NCBI RefSeq assembly: GCF_035582795.1
Contig: NC_134369.1
Coordinates: 56,916,001 to 56,980,000, forward strand
Source: Mycteria americana
Lineage: Eukaryota > Chordata > Aves > Ciconiiformes > Ciconiidae
DNA length: 64,000 bases
Direction: 5' to 3'
Shown here: positions 12,529 to 25,880 of the stretch, in pieces
Numbering within the stretch: position 1 is the first letter of the stretch
Layout: each line of letters opens with the position of its first letter
The notes under the pieces: model-generated
What the model saw: the letters and a program-made list of their open reading frames with translations, nothing else
The model's database searches: none
What the model was told of the DNA's origin: nothing
Made by a program: the position numbers and the translations under genes

Positions 12529-15500
12529 GCCGACAAACTCTCTGGGTGCATTTTCATGTGCTGTCTTCAGTGGGTAACCTGCCTGCAGCGAGTCACCTGC
12601 GTGCGGAGGCTTTCAGGCACCTTCAGCTCTGCTAACATCCTCTGTCTTCTCTCACAGTTCAAACTCATTTCTGTAACTAGCTCAAGTGCAAGAAAAGACT
12701 GATTCTCCCCTCTTCACAACCAGTTTTAGCTAGAAACAGGTTTTAGGCAAGTTTTAGCTTTGGCTTGATTCAAGCAGAGAGTTCTGGTGAGCACCGTCAG
12801 AGCCTGCTGGCACCTACAGGATGTGAAACTCCATGCCAATGGGCACTCTACATAGTTTCCTTTTGGAAAGGGGGAAAATTTGTGTCCAAAAGCTTTCTCC
12901 AGTGTCAACCATCTGCTTTCAAGAACATTTCTCTTTGTGCTATTTCCAGTCTGAACTGGGGGTGAGGTTTATCCTTTTTCAGGTACTCATTCATGCTTCC
13001 TTTTCATTTGTTTAAATTACACTCATCCATCTTGTCCATCAGTATGTTGCCTTGCTTACCACAAAGGTAATAAACCCCTGTGCCCATAAACACTTTGGTC
13101 CATAACTTCTCTCACATAAATATGCTCATTAACTTTTCTACAGGATGACTTCTATGAGGAAGATGACATATGTGCTCACTGGTAGGAAGATAAGAGCCTG
13201 AGGTAATTGGATTAGCTGTAATAGAAAAATGGGTGAGCTGCGGGGATGGAATTCACCCAGGACTGATTTGGAGCACAGAATATCAGAGTGCTGCAAATCT
13301 GCTGGCAAATGATGCTTGTTTAGATGGCAGGTCAGGAGGCTTTATAAGTGTATATCTAACACTGAATCTGTGTATCATCTATAGGATGTAGGGGGCCATG
13401 CACCTACAGATACTTGTGTACAGTACTCTTTGATGAAAAGGGGCCCTGATGAATGCATTTATTCAGGCTAAGAAAACTATAGGAATTTCACCACATTTCA
13501 CAGCCCAGTAAAAATAGCTGCCCCAAAATTCTGAAATAGCAATGTATTCTGCTTTCCTTCTCCTCCTTACCTTTAGCTCTCAAATCTGGAACGACCCTTG
13601 CTCCCTCCATGCCATCCCATTGGCATCAGATGGAGGCACTGCTTGTAGGGAATTCTGTGTGTTCAGTTATGTGAGAAGTTCCTCAGATCTAGCTCGAACA
13701 GAATGGTATCGACCTTTAACCCAAGGAAGGACATTTAGAACCATTTTTTAATAGAAGACTTAAATAATGTGATTCTCCCAGAAGGCTGACTGCAGAAAGA
13801 CAGAGCTAGGATAACTCACAGATAGCGTATACACACCTGTGGCTCATACCCATCAACTGGACAAGGTGAACTAGCTCGGTTCTGTTGACCTGTGAGGACT
13901 GACAGTGCCTTGTGTTAAAATATAAAGCCTCTGCTATGTTGTCCATGTCCCTCTTCCCTCTTCCCTCTCTCCAATGGCTTGTTTCTGTGCCCTCCCGTTG
14001 ACTTTTTGTCATTGAGTTTTTTATTGAATTTTTTATTCAGGTTTCCTACTGACCTTCTTCCTGGAGCAGAGATATTTATTCCCTGCAGTGGTCTCCAGGA
14101 CCTGCATGTGGCTCATGGAGACCTGAAGTTTCATGTTCAACCTTGTCGAAGGTGACCCAAGAGTCAGTTCTCCGGGGCCTCACGACGGCTGAACTCAGAC
14201 AGCATTGCCAGGATGTCTGCCTGGTGCTGAGTTGCTAGTGATGGAGCTGTTGTTTCCAAACCCTCTTTACCCTGTTTCACTTTCATTCAATTTATAGGTG
14301 CCTCTGGTAGTTGAGATTAATGTGGATTTTATTTTATGAGCGAGCATGGAGTTCATTTGCAGGGTATTTATTGCTCCAGCCACATAGAAGAGATAAATCA
14401 CCTTTGAAAGAAAACGTCCTGTTGTATGCAACGGGCTCAGTAAGTTTGTCTAAACTCTTTAAAAGTTCCCATTTAATCTCTGCCGGGGGTTAAGTCCTGT
14501 GAAACTAGAACTGAGCAGGAAAAGCGCAGTAAGCAATACACAGGACAGGCAATAGCACAAGAATCCAGTTCATCCTGCCTCCCTCTTTCAGGGGTACTCA
14601 TCCCTTCCTTATTCCCACAGGCTCTTAAGCTCTTATTCTGTGCTCAGTGGAGACAAATATAACATGCCCACAGCCCCCTCTTGAATGAAATAAATTAATT
14701 TATTTATATATTTACTTACATAGCTATATAACGATGTTTGTTTTAAAAAAATCCACTCACCTACAAATGGCTCTCCACACACAAGGATCAAGATTTCCAA
14801 AGACAACTAATGATTTTGAGCAGCATTGTTGAGTGCTCAGCCTAAGACAACAACGTTTACTTCATTGAGATTTTTGGGATACGTCTCAAAGCAGTGATGA
14901 GTCCATTCACCAACATTTTTGTGAATATCATTTATGCCTTCTGTATTACCCCAGGTCAGTACCAGTCTGACTGCTTACATTTTCAGATAATTTTCCACCC
15001 AAGCACATATGAATCTACCCATTTCTCTATTTCAACATCACCTGTGAGGTAGCTAGATACGCATTGACATCTCAGTCTGGCTAGGATTGGCCATTTTGGA
15101 CTTGCTTTATAGTAAAAACTTAATTTTATTCTCTATTATCAACCAATCTATTCCTTGTGGTTGTGCTGTAGTCAGTTTTGGTGTCCATTTAGAAGTGTCA
15201 GAAATAAATGTGCCTTGTTATCTTGCTTGGTAAATGTAGTAAGAGACCCATTTCTGGGTCATCCAGAATGGCAACTTCATCCACTACCTGTATGTTCACG
15301 TATGTATTTTGCTTTTTCACTCTGCAGTCCGTACTGATTATGACATACTTTCATGCAAAAAATAGTTGCTGTTACTGCATACACGGCATTCAACAACTCC
15401 ACGGGGCTGTTGCTATGCTTGTAAGACTTTCCATTAAAATGCTAAGTAAACACAAGTTTTCAAATAAACTTAACAGATCACTTTTATTTGTCAGTAGTTT

Positions 15501-16047
15501 ACAAGGGAAACCCAATGATCTTTTATTTCTAAAATTTGTCATGGCTCCAATCCTGGGTATTGAAATATTGGAGAAAAACTGGTGTTTATTTTCAGACGTT
15601 CATTCATTCAACTGCTTTTGATGAATACCCCAAAATGTCATGTTTGGTTTTGCTTTCCGCTGCTCACAGAAAACCTGCCTGTTCCAAGGGGACCTGTTGG
15701 ATTAAATTAAATAACCGTTAGATGAGGGGGTTGTTTCACTGTGATTTAGCAAAGCAGAGCAGGCTTCTTCTGCAGCTCAGAAGAATAGGAATCAATCCCC
15801 TGCTTGCCCCAGCACTGTGCCTGTTTATATCTCTGGGTGTTTATGGACACCATACATACTTGCAAAGAAGAGAATACTGTAACCTTATTGCTCAATACAT
15901 ACACATTTGAGATGTATATCATTGCAGCCTCTCTGTGCCCAGCAGAACAACTGGAGAAGTCTGCTGGTTTACCAGATAGGGCAAACAGCTAAACACAGGG
16001 ACTGAAGTGCACTGATAATGCTCTTAGTCATATGGTTTAGTTTTAGG
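12529..16047. other. Intergenic, no gene recognised
   Basis: About 3.5 kb of AT-rich DNA. It contains an A/T-only tract around 14690-14715 and short frames only; the largest, 137 codons at 15208-15621, has no domain, no codon bias and no splice context. No RNA gene seen. Confidence 0.5.
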
Positions 16048-16129
16048 TAGTCCTGCGAGGAGCAGGGAGTTGGACTCGATGATCTTTATGGGTCCCTTCC
16101 AACTTGAGATATTCTATGATTCCATGATT
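16048..16129 (+). mobile_element. CR1 LINE 3' end fragment
   Basis: Contains the hallmark CR1 3'-UTR GTTGGACTCGATGATCTT, then GGGTCCCTTCCAACTTGAGA and the terminal repeat ATTCTATGATTCCATGATT. Only about 80 bp remain, so this is a severely 5'-truncated insertion. It is in + orientation and non-coding. Confidence 0.9.
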
Positions 16130-18199
16130 ATATAATAGATCCAAATCTCTGACGTGCTTATAGTAAAAGCCAGGAGAGAAAGGCCCCCTTCTAAAATAAA
16201 ACAAAGCAGAAAACAGAATAAGTATGAGCTGAAGTGATAAATTATAGAGAACTTCATGTGGAGAAATCAAATAAATCTCTCTAAATATTTTTAGCATACT
16301 CACTTTCCTTTCAGTAGCTCAACAGGAGGTTCAGTGGTCTCACCTGGCATCCTAGGAATACTGCACTGATTGGTGAGCGTGCAGGAATGGAGCAGCGCTG
16401 GCATCTTGGTTAATCACGTCTTCTAGGAAATTCTGAAAATGACACAGGAGACTTCACAAATGGCGAGCTGAGGTTTTGCTGCAAAAGAACAGATCTGTTT
16501 TCACAGCAGGTGGTCAATAAATCTAGCACTGTTATGGATCATAGCTATAAGTCAGTTTTCAAACGTTCCCAACTGCATGTAGCATCGGTCTTATTCGGGA
16601 GTCGGATCACAATCAATCTTTGCTGCAAATGAAAGATGGAATTTCTCCTGCATTTGAGCTTGCTTACTTTCCTTTCATTCGTGGCTTTTACTTCAGCTCT
16701 TCTTTGGATCCTGATATTTCAGAAGACTATTTTTGATCAATATAATCTTTCTGCAATGCCTGGTGATTTCCTTATTTTGAACTAAAAATCTCTTTCATAA
16801 GTAATTCCCTATAGCAATGTACCTTTTGGTCTTATGCACCACTTGGATTTTTCCTCAGGGATGGAATATTATTTTTCCTTTTAATTCCCTTTAAACTGGT
16901 GACGCTAATGCTCTCTATAAAGCTTGTTGTGGGCCCTGCTTTGTATCTCGCATATATTTGGGATTAAGGAGAATTTATTATCATGTGGTCTTAAAGCAGC
17001 TTTTTCGTAAGTCTTGAGTACACTGTCCTGTCAGGTGAGTGCTGATTATATATCATAGGAAAAAAAAGGTTTTAAAAATAGATCCAAGAGTGAGAAAAAT
17101 CTGAAGGCTGGAGATGAATAGTTAGGAGAAACAAGACTGGGAGGAATTTGCAGCAAGAGAAAAATCTTAGCTCCCACGGAGGATGCTCAAGTGGATGATG
17201 CTATTTCTTCTGAATGGGAGAAGCTGTGGCCTAGGAGGTGACCCGGTACTGCTCGACACTGTGATGGCCAGATGAGACGGGACACCCGAGCTCACCTCCC
17301 ACCAAAATACAGGATTTGGAATCCGCGATTTCGATTCCATTCATTGGGACTGGGGACATTCACAGCAGAAACCAGAGTCACATGCTCAGAGAGCTCAATG
17401 CATAGGCACACATACTGCATATATAAATATACATGATCTTTTGGAACATGTATCGAGCTGAAAATCCACCCTTTGAATTAGGCTCTTTTCAGACACCCCA
17501 AATCAGACACCTAAATACAGAAACAACCCCAAACCAAATCCGTTTTGAATATGTTGACCTGGCATGTCCACTGCTTTTGGAAGAGGTATGTAAACTCACA
17601 AAGAAGTATTTCATGCCTTGCACTTGAAGTGATTTCAAAGGCAATCACTCAGTGAAGAAAAGAAAAAGAAAGTATATTGCTTCTCGGTGATCTCTAAAAT
17701 ACACAAGTAAAACAGAAGTCTTTGTGTTTTGCGAAGGGGAAAATATCAGAGGTTAAAGATGCAGGTTGCAGAGAAAAATGCATTTTAGTGCAAAAAGAAA
17801 GGTTATTCTAAATATTGTCATCCTAAAATTGGTATTACTCACCACAAGCTTGGGAACTGTTCAGGATTTATAACCTTGATAACTTCAACTACAGCAAAAT
17901 ATATATAAGAAGTGGATCAATTTTTAATGTGTGTAACTGCAAATCTGACAGAGATAAACCCTTCAGTGATTCACAGGCTCAACCTCTTGTTTGAAGTTAA
18001 CAGTCATTTCATTAGATTTGACTTCACAAAAACACCCTGCCATGAGTTAATGTTATAAAGTATGAACTATTCAGATTGCTCACTGAAAATGTATTATTTA
18101 AAGATGTACTTTAAAAGTAAGCAGATGTAAGCAAGCTGTATATTTAACGGGTTACACATTTCATTCCCAGGAGACCATTTCACACTGGGAACTATCACG
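16130..18199. other. Intergenic with a possible old repeat near 17.5 kb
   Basis: Non-coding AT-rich DNA. At about 17478-17530 the string AGGCTCTTTTCAGACACCCC...CAGACACCTAAATAC resembles an old reptile/bird repeat with repeated CACCTAAAT motifs. The match is too short and diverged to assign. Confidence 0.35.
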
Positions 18200-18435
18200 C
18201 TACTTGTCAGTGTGATCTAGTGGTATGAGCAGGAGTGTAGAAGTTGGTGGTTATAAGGCCGGTTGTATGTGACCTTGAGAAAGACATTTCACCTCTGCAT
18301 TGTTTTTTCACCTGTAAAATAGGGAGCAGGGGAAAAGTAATGAAGCTCTCCTGGGCTCTGCACGAAGTTAACGTTTGTAAAACGCTTTGAGGGTTGCGAA
18401 TGGAAAAGGTGCCAGAGAAGGGTTATAACTTCACT
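18200..18435 (+). repeat. MIR / CORE-SINE copy
   Basis: The best SINE in the window. The tRNA-derived head GTGATCTAGTGGTATGAGCA is at about 18211-18230, the core GTATGTGACCTTGAGAAAGA at about 18266-18285, then CACCTGTAAAATAGGGAG at 18309-18326, and a LINE-like tail GTAAAACGCTTTGAGGGTTG at about 18377-18396. These follow the MIR consensus in order and at expected spacing. Amniote MIR1-type is likely from the CGCTTTGAG tail. Non-coding and ancient. Confidence 0.8.
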
Positions 18436-21400
18436 TATTTCTAATTATTTTTTTCAAGCAGGGGTCAGATCCTCAGATTTGGCCTTTTTAGGTTGCTTCT
18501 GTGTTGCAAAAAGATTGTAAATCTGCCCTCATAGGGCAGCTAGCAGGAATCCCTGCACACTGTAAAGCTGCCTTTCTATGTATTTCTGCTGCAGTTTGGT
18601 CCATACAGAAATATCCAGCTCCTTTTATACTTGAAAGTTAATAGAAGACGTATGATGGAGGTAAAGAATTAAAATCTTTGTAAGAAAACCAGAGTTTCTC
18701 CATTCTTGCCTAAACCAGCCTCCCAGTGTATCCATCATACTGGCTGCTCTAACCAGCACTTCAGCTCACTCATTCTGGTTGTGTTGTAAGAGCCCTAAAT
18801 CATTAATTTCCATTGCTGTTTCTTAACTCCTTGAACTAGTAATTGGCACTAATGACTTTAACACTGGCTGTCTTCTTAGTTGACTTTGATTCATGCATAT
18901 ACAGCAACACTCAGAAGCATTAAACATTTTTAGCACGTCACCCTTCCCAGCCTTGCAGACTCCAGCTATAATTTCCCGGCTTTCCCATCAGCAAAATTTC
19001 CACCTTAAATGTTCTGTATCTCTGAAGCCAACACATCATCTTCTAGCAATGTATATAAAATTTAGTTCTACTTAAAAAAATATCTCCAGAGCACTGCTTT
19101 ATGTTTGCCTTTATCTAAATATGAGGTTTGGAACACTTAAAAAATTTATTTTTTTAGATCATGAGAGGTCAGACATTAATCTGAGTGTTCATAAAGCAGT
19201 GATCAAAATTGTAGCAGGACAAGACTGGGGCACGAAGAACATCCCAGTAAAAGGAGTATGGGTTCAAACGCCCCATGCGAGGTCTGTTGCCACGTGGCAC
19301 TGTAACGCTGAATCCTTCCCCTTCCCCTGGTTCCTCCTTGCTGTAGCTACTGGGGACCTGATGACCCCCTGGAGGGTCCTTTGCAGTCCACGACATTGCC
19401 TGGTTGGGGAACATCTGTACCCCTTGTAGACTGGTCAATTCTGATTCATATTCTCCTCCAAAGGAAGGGTACTGGTACCTTATAAATAAAAATTTCTTCC
19501 GTGCTTGATTAGTGCTGGCTCTCATGGAACCCAGACTGCTGGGTCACATGCTTTGAGTCTGCCACCTCTTTTTTTCTTGCAGTCATCACAAGGCTTTCAG
19601 GAAGGCAAAATTAATAGCAAAACATCATTGAAACATGGGCTAACTCCCATTGTGTAATTGTAACCTCTGTCTCTGGATTTATTAGCTAGGATGACAGGCT
19701 TTGCATTTATTTATTCTTCCAGTGGCAGTGAGAACATCAGAGAGCAAAGGTCCCTAGGGGACTGCTCCATCTCATTCCTAATTGGTGTATTTAATGGTTT
19801 CTACCATAGGCCTCTTCAGGTTGAATGTGAACTGTGTCCTATTAGCCAGAAACCACTGTTCAGCAAAGTGACAGTCAAATCTTTTAGAATGGTATTGTTA
19901 TTTTTAATATACTGGCCTAAGGCTTTTGGGTGAGAAAAAGGAAGAAATAATTGCTTAGTACTGGGAGGCTCAGGCACAATTTAGGATCCATCCCTATCTA
20001 TTAAAGTAGGATAATTTCTATATTGTATATCCAGGAGAATAACCAGAAATTAGATTTGCACTTACAGAAACAAATGGCCTTTCTTTTATAATTGGTTCCT
20101 GCTTGGAGGAAACCTGTCAGCACATTCTGCGAATGTATTTCTGCCTAATCCAGCCTGGAAACACCTTAGTGATTGAACTCTCCTCCTGCAATACTTGGTC
20201 TCCAGGGGACTTCCTCACCCTGGCACTGAAACTAACCAGGCACGCTTTGTAGTCTCCGAGTTCAAAGCTCAATCCCCATTCAGTGCATTGCCAGAATCCA
20301 AGAGGGGTGACGTTTTTTACAAGATTGTGATGTTTTGCCGTCAAGGATGCTGGCTTTTTGTTCCAGTATTGAATATATGCTGTGGAAGACCAAAGTGAGA
20401 GGCTTTAAGTCCTCAAAAGTTCTCCAAACATTACCTGCCTGATGTTGCCCAACAAATAGCTAAGACTTAAAGTTCAAAATAAACATGATTTTCACCCATG
20501 TGTTTTACTGAAAGGTGATTTTCAAAAAGAAAACAGAACGAAAGAAGCTTGTGCTTCTTTCTGCTGCTTTTTGATGGGCAAATCTTGACAAACGTCTATT
20601 TCCATCTTGTGGCATTGTCACAGTCAAAGTCACATATCAAGGATGTGCAGACACTATCTCAGATATCAACCTATTTGTGCTGGGTGTCTTCTTTATAGCT
20701 CCCATAAAAGCTCTGTAAAGCCCAAATTGCCAGCCTGCAAGATGCTTTGTGCTGGTTGGTATTTCCACCCAGATATTCGCTGGAGGACAGAGGGCACATA
20801 AAGATAAGGGATAGAAGGGACTGCATTAAGGCGGGAGGAAAAAATATTACAGACCATGCTCAAAAAGACAAGGTATTTAAGTTATGATTTGAAAGTATAG
20901 TAAATCAGAGCTATCGTATATTCAGCACAGCTTATTCCTTCTTTTGATGTATAGTCTACCACCGCAGTAAGCATCCAACCAGTCACCTTTGTTCCCATTT
21001 TTATTGTATTGCCTTTATTTGCCAATGCGTTGTGCCAGGTTTTGTAGTGTATCTGAAACAGAAGGTCATGGTATAGATATCTGACAAAGCAGAGAGGTCA
21101 TGTGGAAGGACCTGGTTATTGACTTTGAAGAACGTGTGCACGTGGCAACAACAGCCAAACAAGCTGATGGCCTTCGGGAAAGAGGACACACTGAGGGCCA
21201 AACCTTGACTGTGGTAAGCATACAATCTCCATATAGATCAACAAGAGTTTTCTAATTAACTTCAAGGGGGAATGAGTTAGTCCTCAGTCTAGAAGGTCAT
21301 GATTTAAGAACCCGTGCTATTGTACAGCTGCTCCTATGTGAGGGAACACATAGAGCAACCAGCTCTATGTATATCCTCTTACCCCAGCTTCATATATCAC

Positions 21401-24400
21401 CTCTTACCCATCAAATACTCCAGAGAGACTGTATTCTTACAGCTTTGTGGAAAAGAATATGAGACAACTGGCACGCAAGCAAACTGTCCTGACATACGTG
21501 CTTACATTAAAAAAAAATATACCCTCTTGCCTTGTTCAGCTCCTGTCTATAAATCTTTCCTTGGCAGTGTTATTAACAACAACTGGCTGAAGCAGCACTG
21601 TTGTTAGCTGAGATTCTTGCTGTCCTATGAACCTGTCAGCCAAGCTACAGGAGCAAGTATAGAGAATCAATAGTCTTTTTGGCAAAGAGAAAGAGCTGAC
21701 AGTGATTCTTCCAGCTCTGGCAGCTGCCTTTCATACTCTGCCCTTTGATGTGTGCTCAAGGCCTGTCTTAGGCATGTTGCGGTCCCATTACAACCTTGTA
21801 GGTTGTTCGGCATAGGAGGAAGAAGGAGAGCCCTACAGAGCCACATCTTCCCTAACTTCCATGAGTTAAGGACTGGGTGAGTTTGACAAAACTTCAGACT
21901 TTCAGAGGGATAGATGGGACTGGCTGAAAGGGCTCCTCTCACTCCTTCCTGGGGAAACAGTTCTGTCTCAGATGTTTGACCATCTGTCAGTGTTCTTATT
22001 TTGAGGATGTGCCCTCAGTGGACTTCTGGAGAGGTCTTCTGTCATAATTTAATATGTCTGACTTAGATAACAAGATATGGTCCAGAACCACCATTAAATT
22101 AATAGTTGTAGACTACAGTCTCAGGCTATGGTATAGACATACAAAAGCTTAACTTGCAAAGGAGCCAGTTTGCTGAGATTTAACACAGGCAAAACCAGAA
22201 AGATGGTCTATCCACATTATGATAATAAAATTTACAAAGCAAGGAGTCATGATATTGTTCCTTCTTTCCCCCCATACGTTCCTATCACTGCTCCTTAAAA
22301 ACAGTAAATAATACATTTGACTGCTGTTGCATTGCAGACTTTTTGAGTATTTGCTTTTTCTCAGCTCATCTGGGTTTTGAAATGCTATGCACCTCTGCAA
22401 GAGCCCAGTCAGAGGTGGGTAGAGGATTTACTTTGTAATGATTAATCTTAATACTAAATGCCACCTCATAAAACAATCACTCATAATTTGACTTCATTAA
22501 GCATTCTTTGTTATACATCTTTAATTCATTAACCTTGGCACTGTCGGCATGTTGCCACAGTCAAATGCAACTTATTCTGTGTTGCGCAATGAGAGCTGAG
22601 GGCAGATCTCACGCTGGGCTGCTGTCTAATGGACCTGAAGCGCCTGTTAAATGTAATGACGCACTGTCCTAAATATAGGCATCTAGCAAGGGGAGAGGAT
22701 GTATGTGCTGGAGAAGAGCAGGTACATGTCCAGGTGCTGAGCTGGGCACAACCAGAGCTTTAATCCCAGTTTCACCAAACACCTGACAAATTCTCTAAAG
22801 CCCAGACTGATTCCACCCTTGAGCTACAGCTAAACTTGAATTCACCATGGGGCTGTTTCAATTTTGCTTACTTGGATGCTGTTCTCAGAGGAGAGAACTG
22901 ACATATAGGCTTTGCACAACATCTGCTGTACTTTTCAAACTGCAGATAATCAGTGGATAATGCAAAATGATATAATTTGCATCAGAAAGATAACTGAAAA
23001 GCCTCTTACACGTATTAGGGGGCATAATTTAGCCCTTTGATGTGAGAACAACAAAAGAATATTAAGGGCAAGTTCTGCTTTGTGTAATATGTGCTGATAA
23101 AATAGCTGAAGCCAATGACATCTTGCAGATCTCTGCCACCTTTTTTCACGTTGGCCTGCCTGTGGCCTGCTCCCAAAGTTCCCTGTAGAGCAACATGGGA
23201 TATAATAAGCCCTGGACCCAGCCATTTGGAAAGGGTAACTTCCTCAACTCAGGGAGTCAAAAGACCTGCTAAAGCCAAGCAGCCTATCTAGTGCCACAAA
23301 AGGAAGGAACATGATAAGAAGCACCCAGAGAAATTTCTTTCCAATCTTGTTATAGGTAAGAATAATTGAACTGCTCAAGCTATTGTAAGCAATTTGTCTG
23401 TCTGTTACAGACAACAGACCCGTTTTTGAAGGTGATGATTACATTGACTTCCCAGCAGAAGCTCAATCAAATCTGTGGTTATGTGGTTTCCTTCCAGACT
23501 GGACAATATGGCAGTGCTGATGTTATTTTATAATGTTTTTGTGGGCATGAATTTACCAAATGCCTCCTAGTTGTGCTTCCCTTCAGTGGTCGTGTCGGTC
23601 CACACTCCACCAGCAGGAACACCCCATCTCAGCTGGACACGCCAGCTGGCTTCATTCCTGACTTTCTGCCTGGTTTGGTCAAAGCAAACACAATATGCCA
23701 CAGCATTTAGGCCATGTCAATAGTTTTTAAGAGCCATCATTTCCAGTATTATCTATGCTCAGGAGATAGCACGGTGAGAGGAAAGTGCTGCATCTTGTAG
23801 GCTGTGGTATGTTAAAGGAAGATAAAGTCAGTTACTTCCATGATGCAAACAGAAGAAAAATGCTTAGCACTTTCAGCTCTATAAATCATTTTTTTGGTTT
23901 CAACTTCTGCATCTTCTCTACAGCCCATATTCCAAGATATCACTGAGGTTTCCACCACCTATTAATTTTAAAAGACAAAAGATTAATTCTGTTTAAAAAG
24001 GTAAAAAAGCATTTGTGTTTCTTAAAAAAACCCCAACAACGTAAAGATGGTAGATTTTACAGATGAATATGATACTTATAGGAATCAACAAACCCTTCTG
24101 ATAGCTAAGATACTCTTTTCCAGAACTCCAGATTTTCATCCAGCCTTTTGACACTGTCATTTTATTACTGCATCTGAAGCAACATAGTCTCCTAATAGCA
24201 AGACCCATTGCCTTTTCTGCTTAGTACCCATTTGACACCTATTTATTGACTTTGTTCTGGTGCCTGGCCAGAGTTGTCCTTAGGATATCTCCTCAAAGTA
24301 TTCTTTACCTTTCAATTGCATCAATTAATATTCCAAACTGCCTATCAGCTATCAAACTTTCAGCTGGAGGCCTAAGGATATTTTATTGCTAGTGATTTGC

Positions 24401-24530
24401 CCAATTCAAGCTATAAAACAGCAATCAGTGTTTTGATGACAAATAACACAGATATTTATCATTGCAAATAATGGACCTAACTTGGAATTCACCTACTTAT
24501 TCAGATCATTGCTGAGGTACGCCAGCACGC
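18436..24530. other. Intergenic, possible conserved AT-rich block at 22.4-22.6 kb
   Basis: About 6 kb without a recognisable gene; open frames stay below 120 codons. The block 22430-22610 is rich in homeodomain-type ATTAA cores and includes CTTTGTTATACATCT (22506-22520), which fits a SOX-POU composite element at 12 of 15 positions. It reads like a developmental non-coding element, but this is inference from motif content only. Confidence 0.4.
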
Positions 24531-24845
24531 ACAAAATCAAACCCCCAGTCTTCTGCCACTGGAGACCAATGTAACTTCCATGGAGCCAAGCCTACGGAGT
24601 CAGTAGAAGGTCTGGCTGCAAGTGTAACTTAACTGAATGAAATGGCTCTTCCTGCTCTTGTTAAACTCAATGGGAAACACCTACTAAATCAACAGGATCA
24701 GGATCTGGCCAGCTGGGGAGTCTCTGTTTATAGAGAGACCAGTTATTCTCCTACTTCATGTGTTCTGAACTCCTCAAGCTCCTCTGACTTCAAAGGAATT
24801 AGTCTGGATTTACAGCTGTGTAAATGAGAGGAGAATCAGACTCCA
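24531..24845. mobile_element. Cluster of degenerate palindromic MITE-like repeats
   Basis: Several pieces match one family: AACTCAATGGGAA at about 24664-24676, GGATCAGGATCTGGCC at about 24696-24711, and TGGATTTACAGCTGTGTAAA with TGAGAGGAGAATCAGACTCC at about 24806-24845. The family has the general plan GGGCCAGATTCTG...TTACACTGGTGTAAAT...CAATGGG...CAGAATCTGGCCC. No coding capacity. The order suggests at least two half-elements. Confidence 0.45.
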
Positions 24846-24927
24846 GAGAGAAAGAAAGAGAGGCCACTAAGTGGATTTGTGGATTTCCTTGGGGGAGGTA
24901 AGAAAGTACAGACAGTGGCGTATGGGC

Positions 24928-25025
24928 TTTTTGTTTTGTTGTTGTTGTTGTTTTTGTTTTTGTTTGTTTGTTGGGGGGTTATTTGGTTGGTTTTTGGGTT
25001 TTTGTGTGTGTGTGTTGTTTTTTTT
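24928..25025. repeat. T/G low-complexity tract
   Basis: Nearly pure T and G, with GTT repeats (24936-24950), TTTG repeats (about 24954-24970), a G6 run and a (TG)n run at about 25004-25015. The open frames over it (Phe/Leu/Cys/Val/Trp-rich) are composition artefacts. Confidence 0.9.
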
Positions 25026-25719
25026 CCCCAACAAGTATTTGTTTACATTCTATGGTTTCTTTTATTATTGGCTTTCAACCATACACCTCAACATTTTGGT
25101 CCCATGTGCTAAAAATATACCCATTTTTAATTTTCCTAGCACTGGCTTATAAAAACTTTTAAGTACAAAGCCCTAAATCAGTAACAAAAGCCCTCTCCTA
25201 TCTCAAGGGGAATGACTGATGCATATGAAGACTTGAAAGCTGGCACAAATGTCTTTCTCAAGCATATAGTGAAAATGTCTCCATATAATATATTGGGGGT
25301 AGGAGGAAGCTGGGGGAGACAGAGGTGCTGCTGTGGCTGGCTGCCTCTGCAGCGACCACGCCATAGGAGCCCGGGTGCAGTTTTATCTGCTGTCTCTGGC
25401 TGAATTAGGAGGCTTCCTCTATGGCTTTCATGGGAGCCTTGTGAGCAAAGAGAAACACCTTTCCTCTCTGCTCCCCCAGCCCCCTCCATGCACTAGTGAA
25501 CAACACAACACTTCTTAAAACAAATATATACCCTTGCAATTACTTTTTTTTTTTTTTTAGCAATAATCAGGGATAAAGTTTGCTTTCCAGGATAAACCTC
25601 CCTTCTTATTAGAAGGAACTTATGCAAAAAGGGAATGTAGGTCTTCCTACCTCAACCACCTTCCCTTTTCCTGTACTTATAAGAAAGGACAGTAACAGAG
25701 AGCAAAGACTTATGGGCAC
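25026..25719. other. Intergenic; T15 homopolymer
   Basis: No gene recognised. A run of 15 T at 25544-25558 followed by AG looks like a splice acceptor, but no plausible exon follows. Confidence 0.5.
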
Positions 25720-25880
25720 ACTGAGCCTGGGAACCAAATGGTGTGGTTTTCATTTGTTGTTTCTTTTCATAATAGCTGAGATAATTTGTACAAATCACTT
25801 CACCTCTAAGTGCTCCTCCTCCCTATTTCTAGACTAGGGATAATAACTCCTGCAGAAGAGGTCATTAAGAAAAATATCAA
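25720..25880 (+). repeat. MIR-like SINE fragment
   Basis: AATTTGTACAAATCACTTCA followed by CCTCTAAGTGCTCCTCCTCC, CTATTTCTAGACTAGGGATA and ATAACTCCTGC matches the core and tail order of MIR (CAAGTCACTTCACCTCTCTGTGCC...GTAAAATGGGGATAATA). Divergence is high; the head is not recognisable. Non-coding. Confidence 0.55.

Noticed and set aside
24871-25162. Overlapping hydrophobic Phe/Leu/Cys-rich frames resembling membrane proteins
   Set aside because: They arise from T/G low-complexity DNA.
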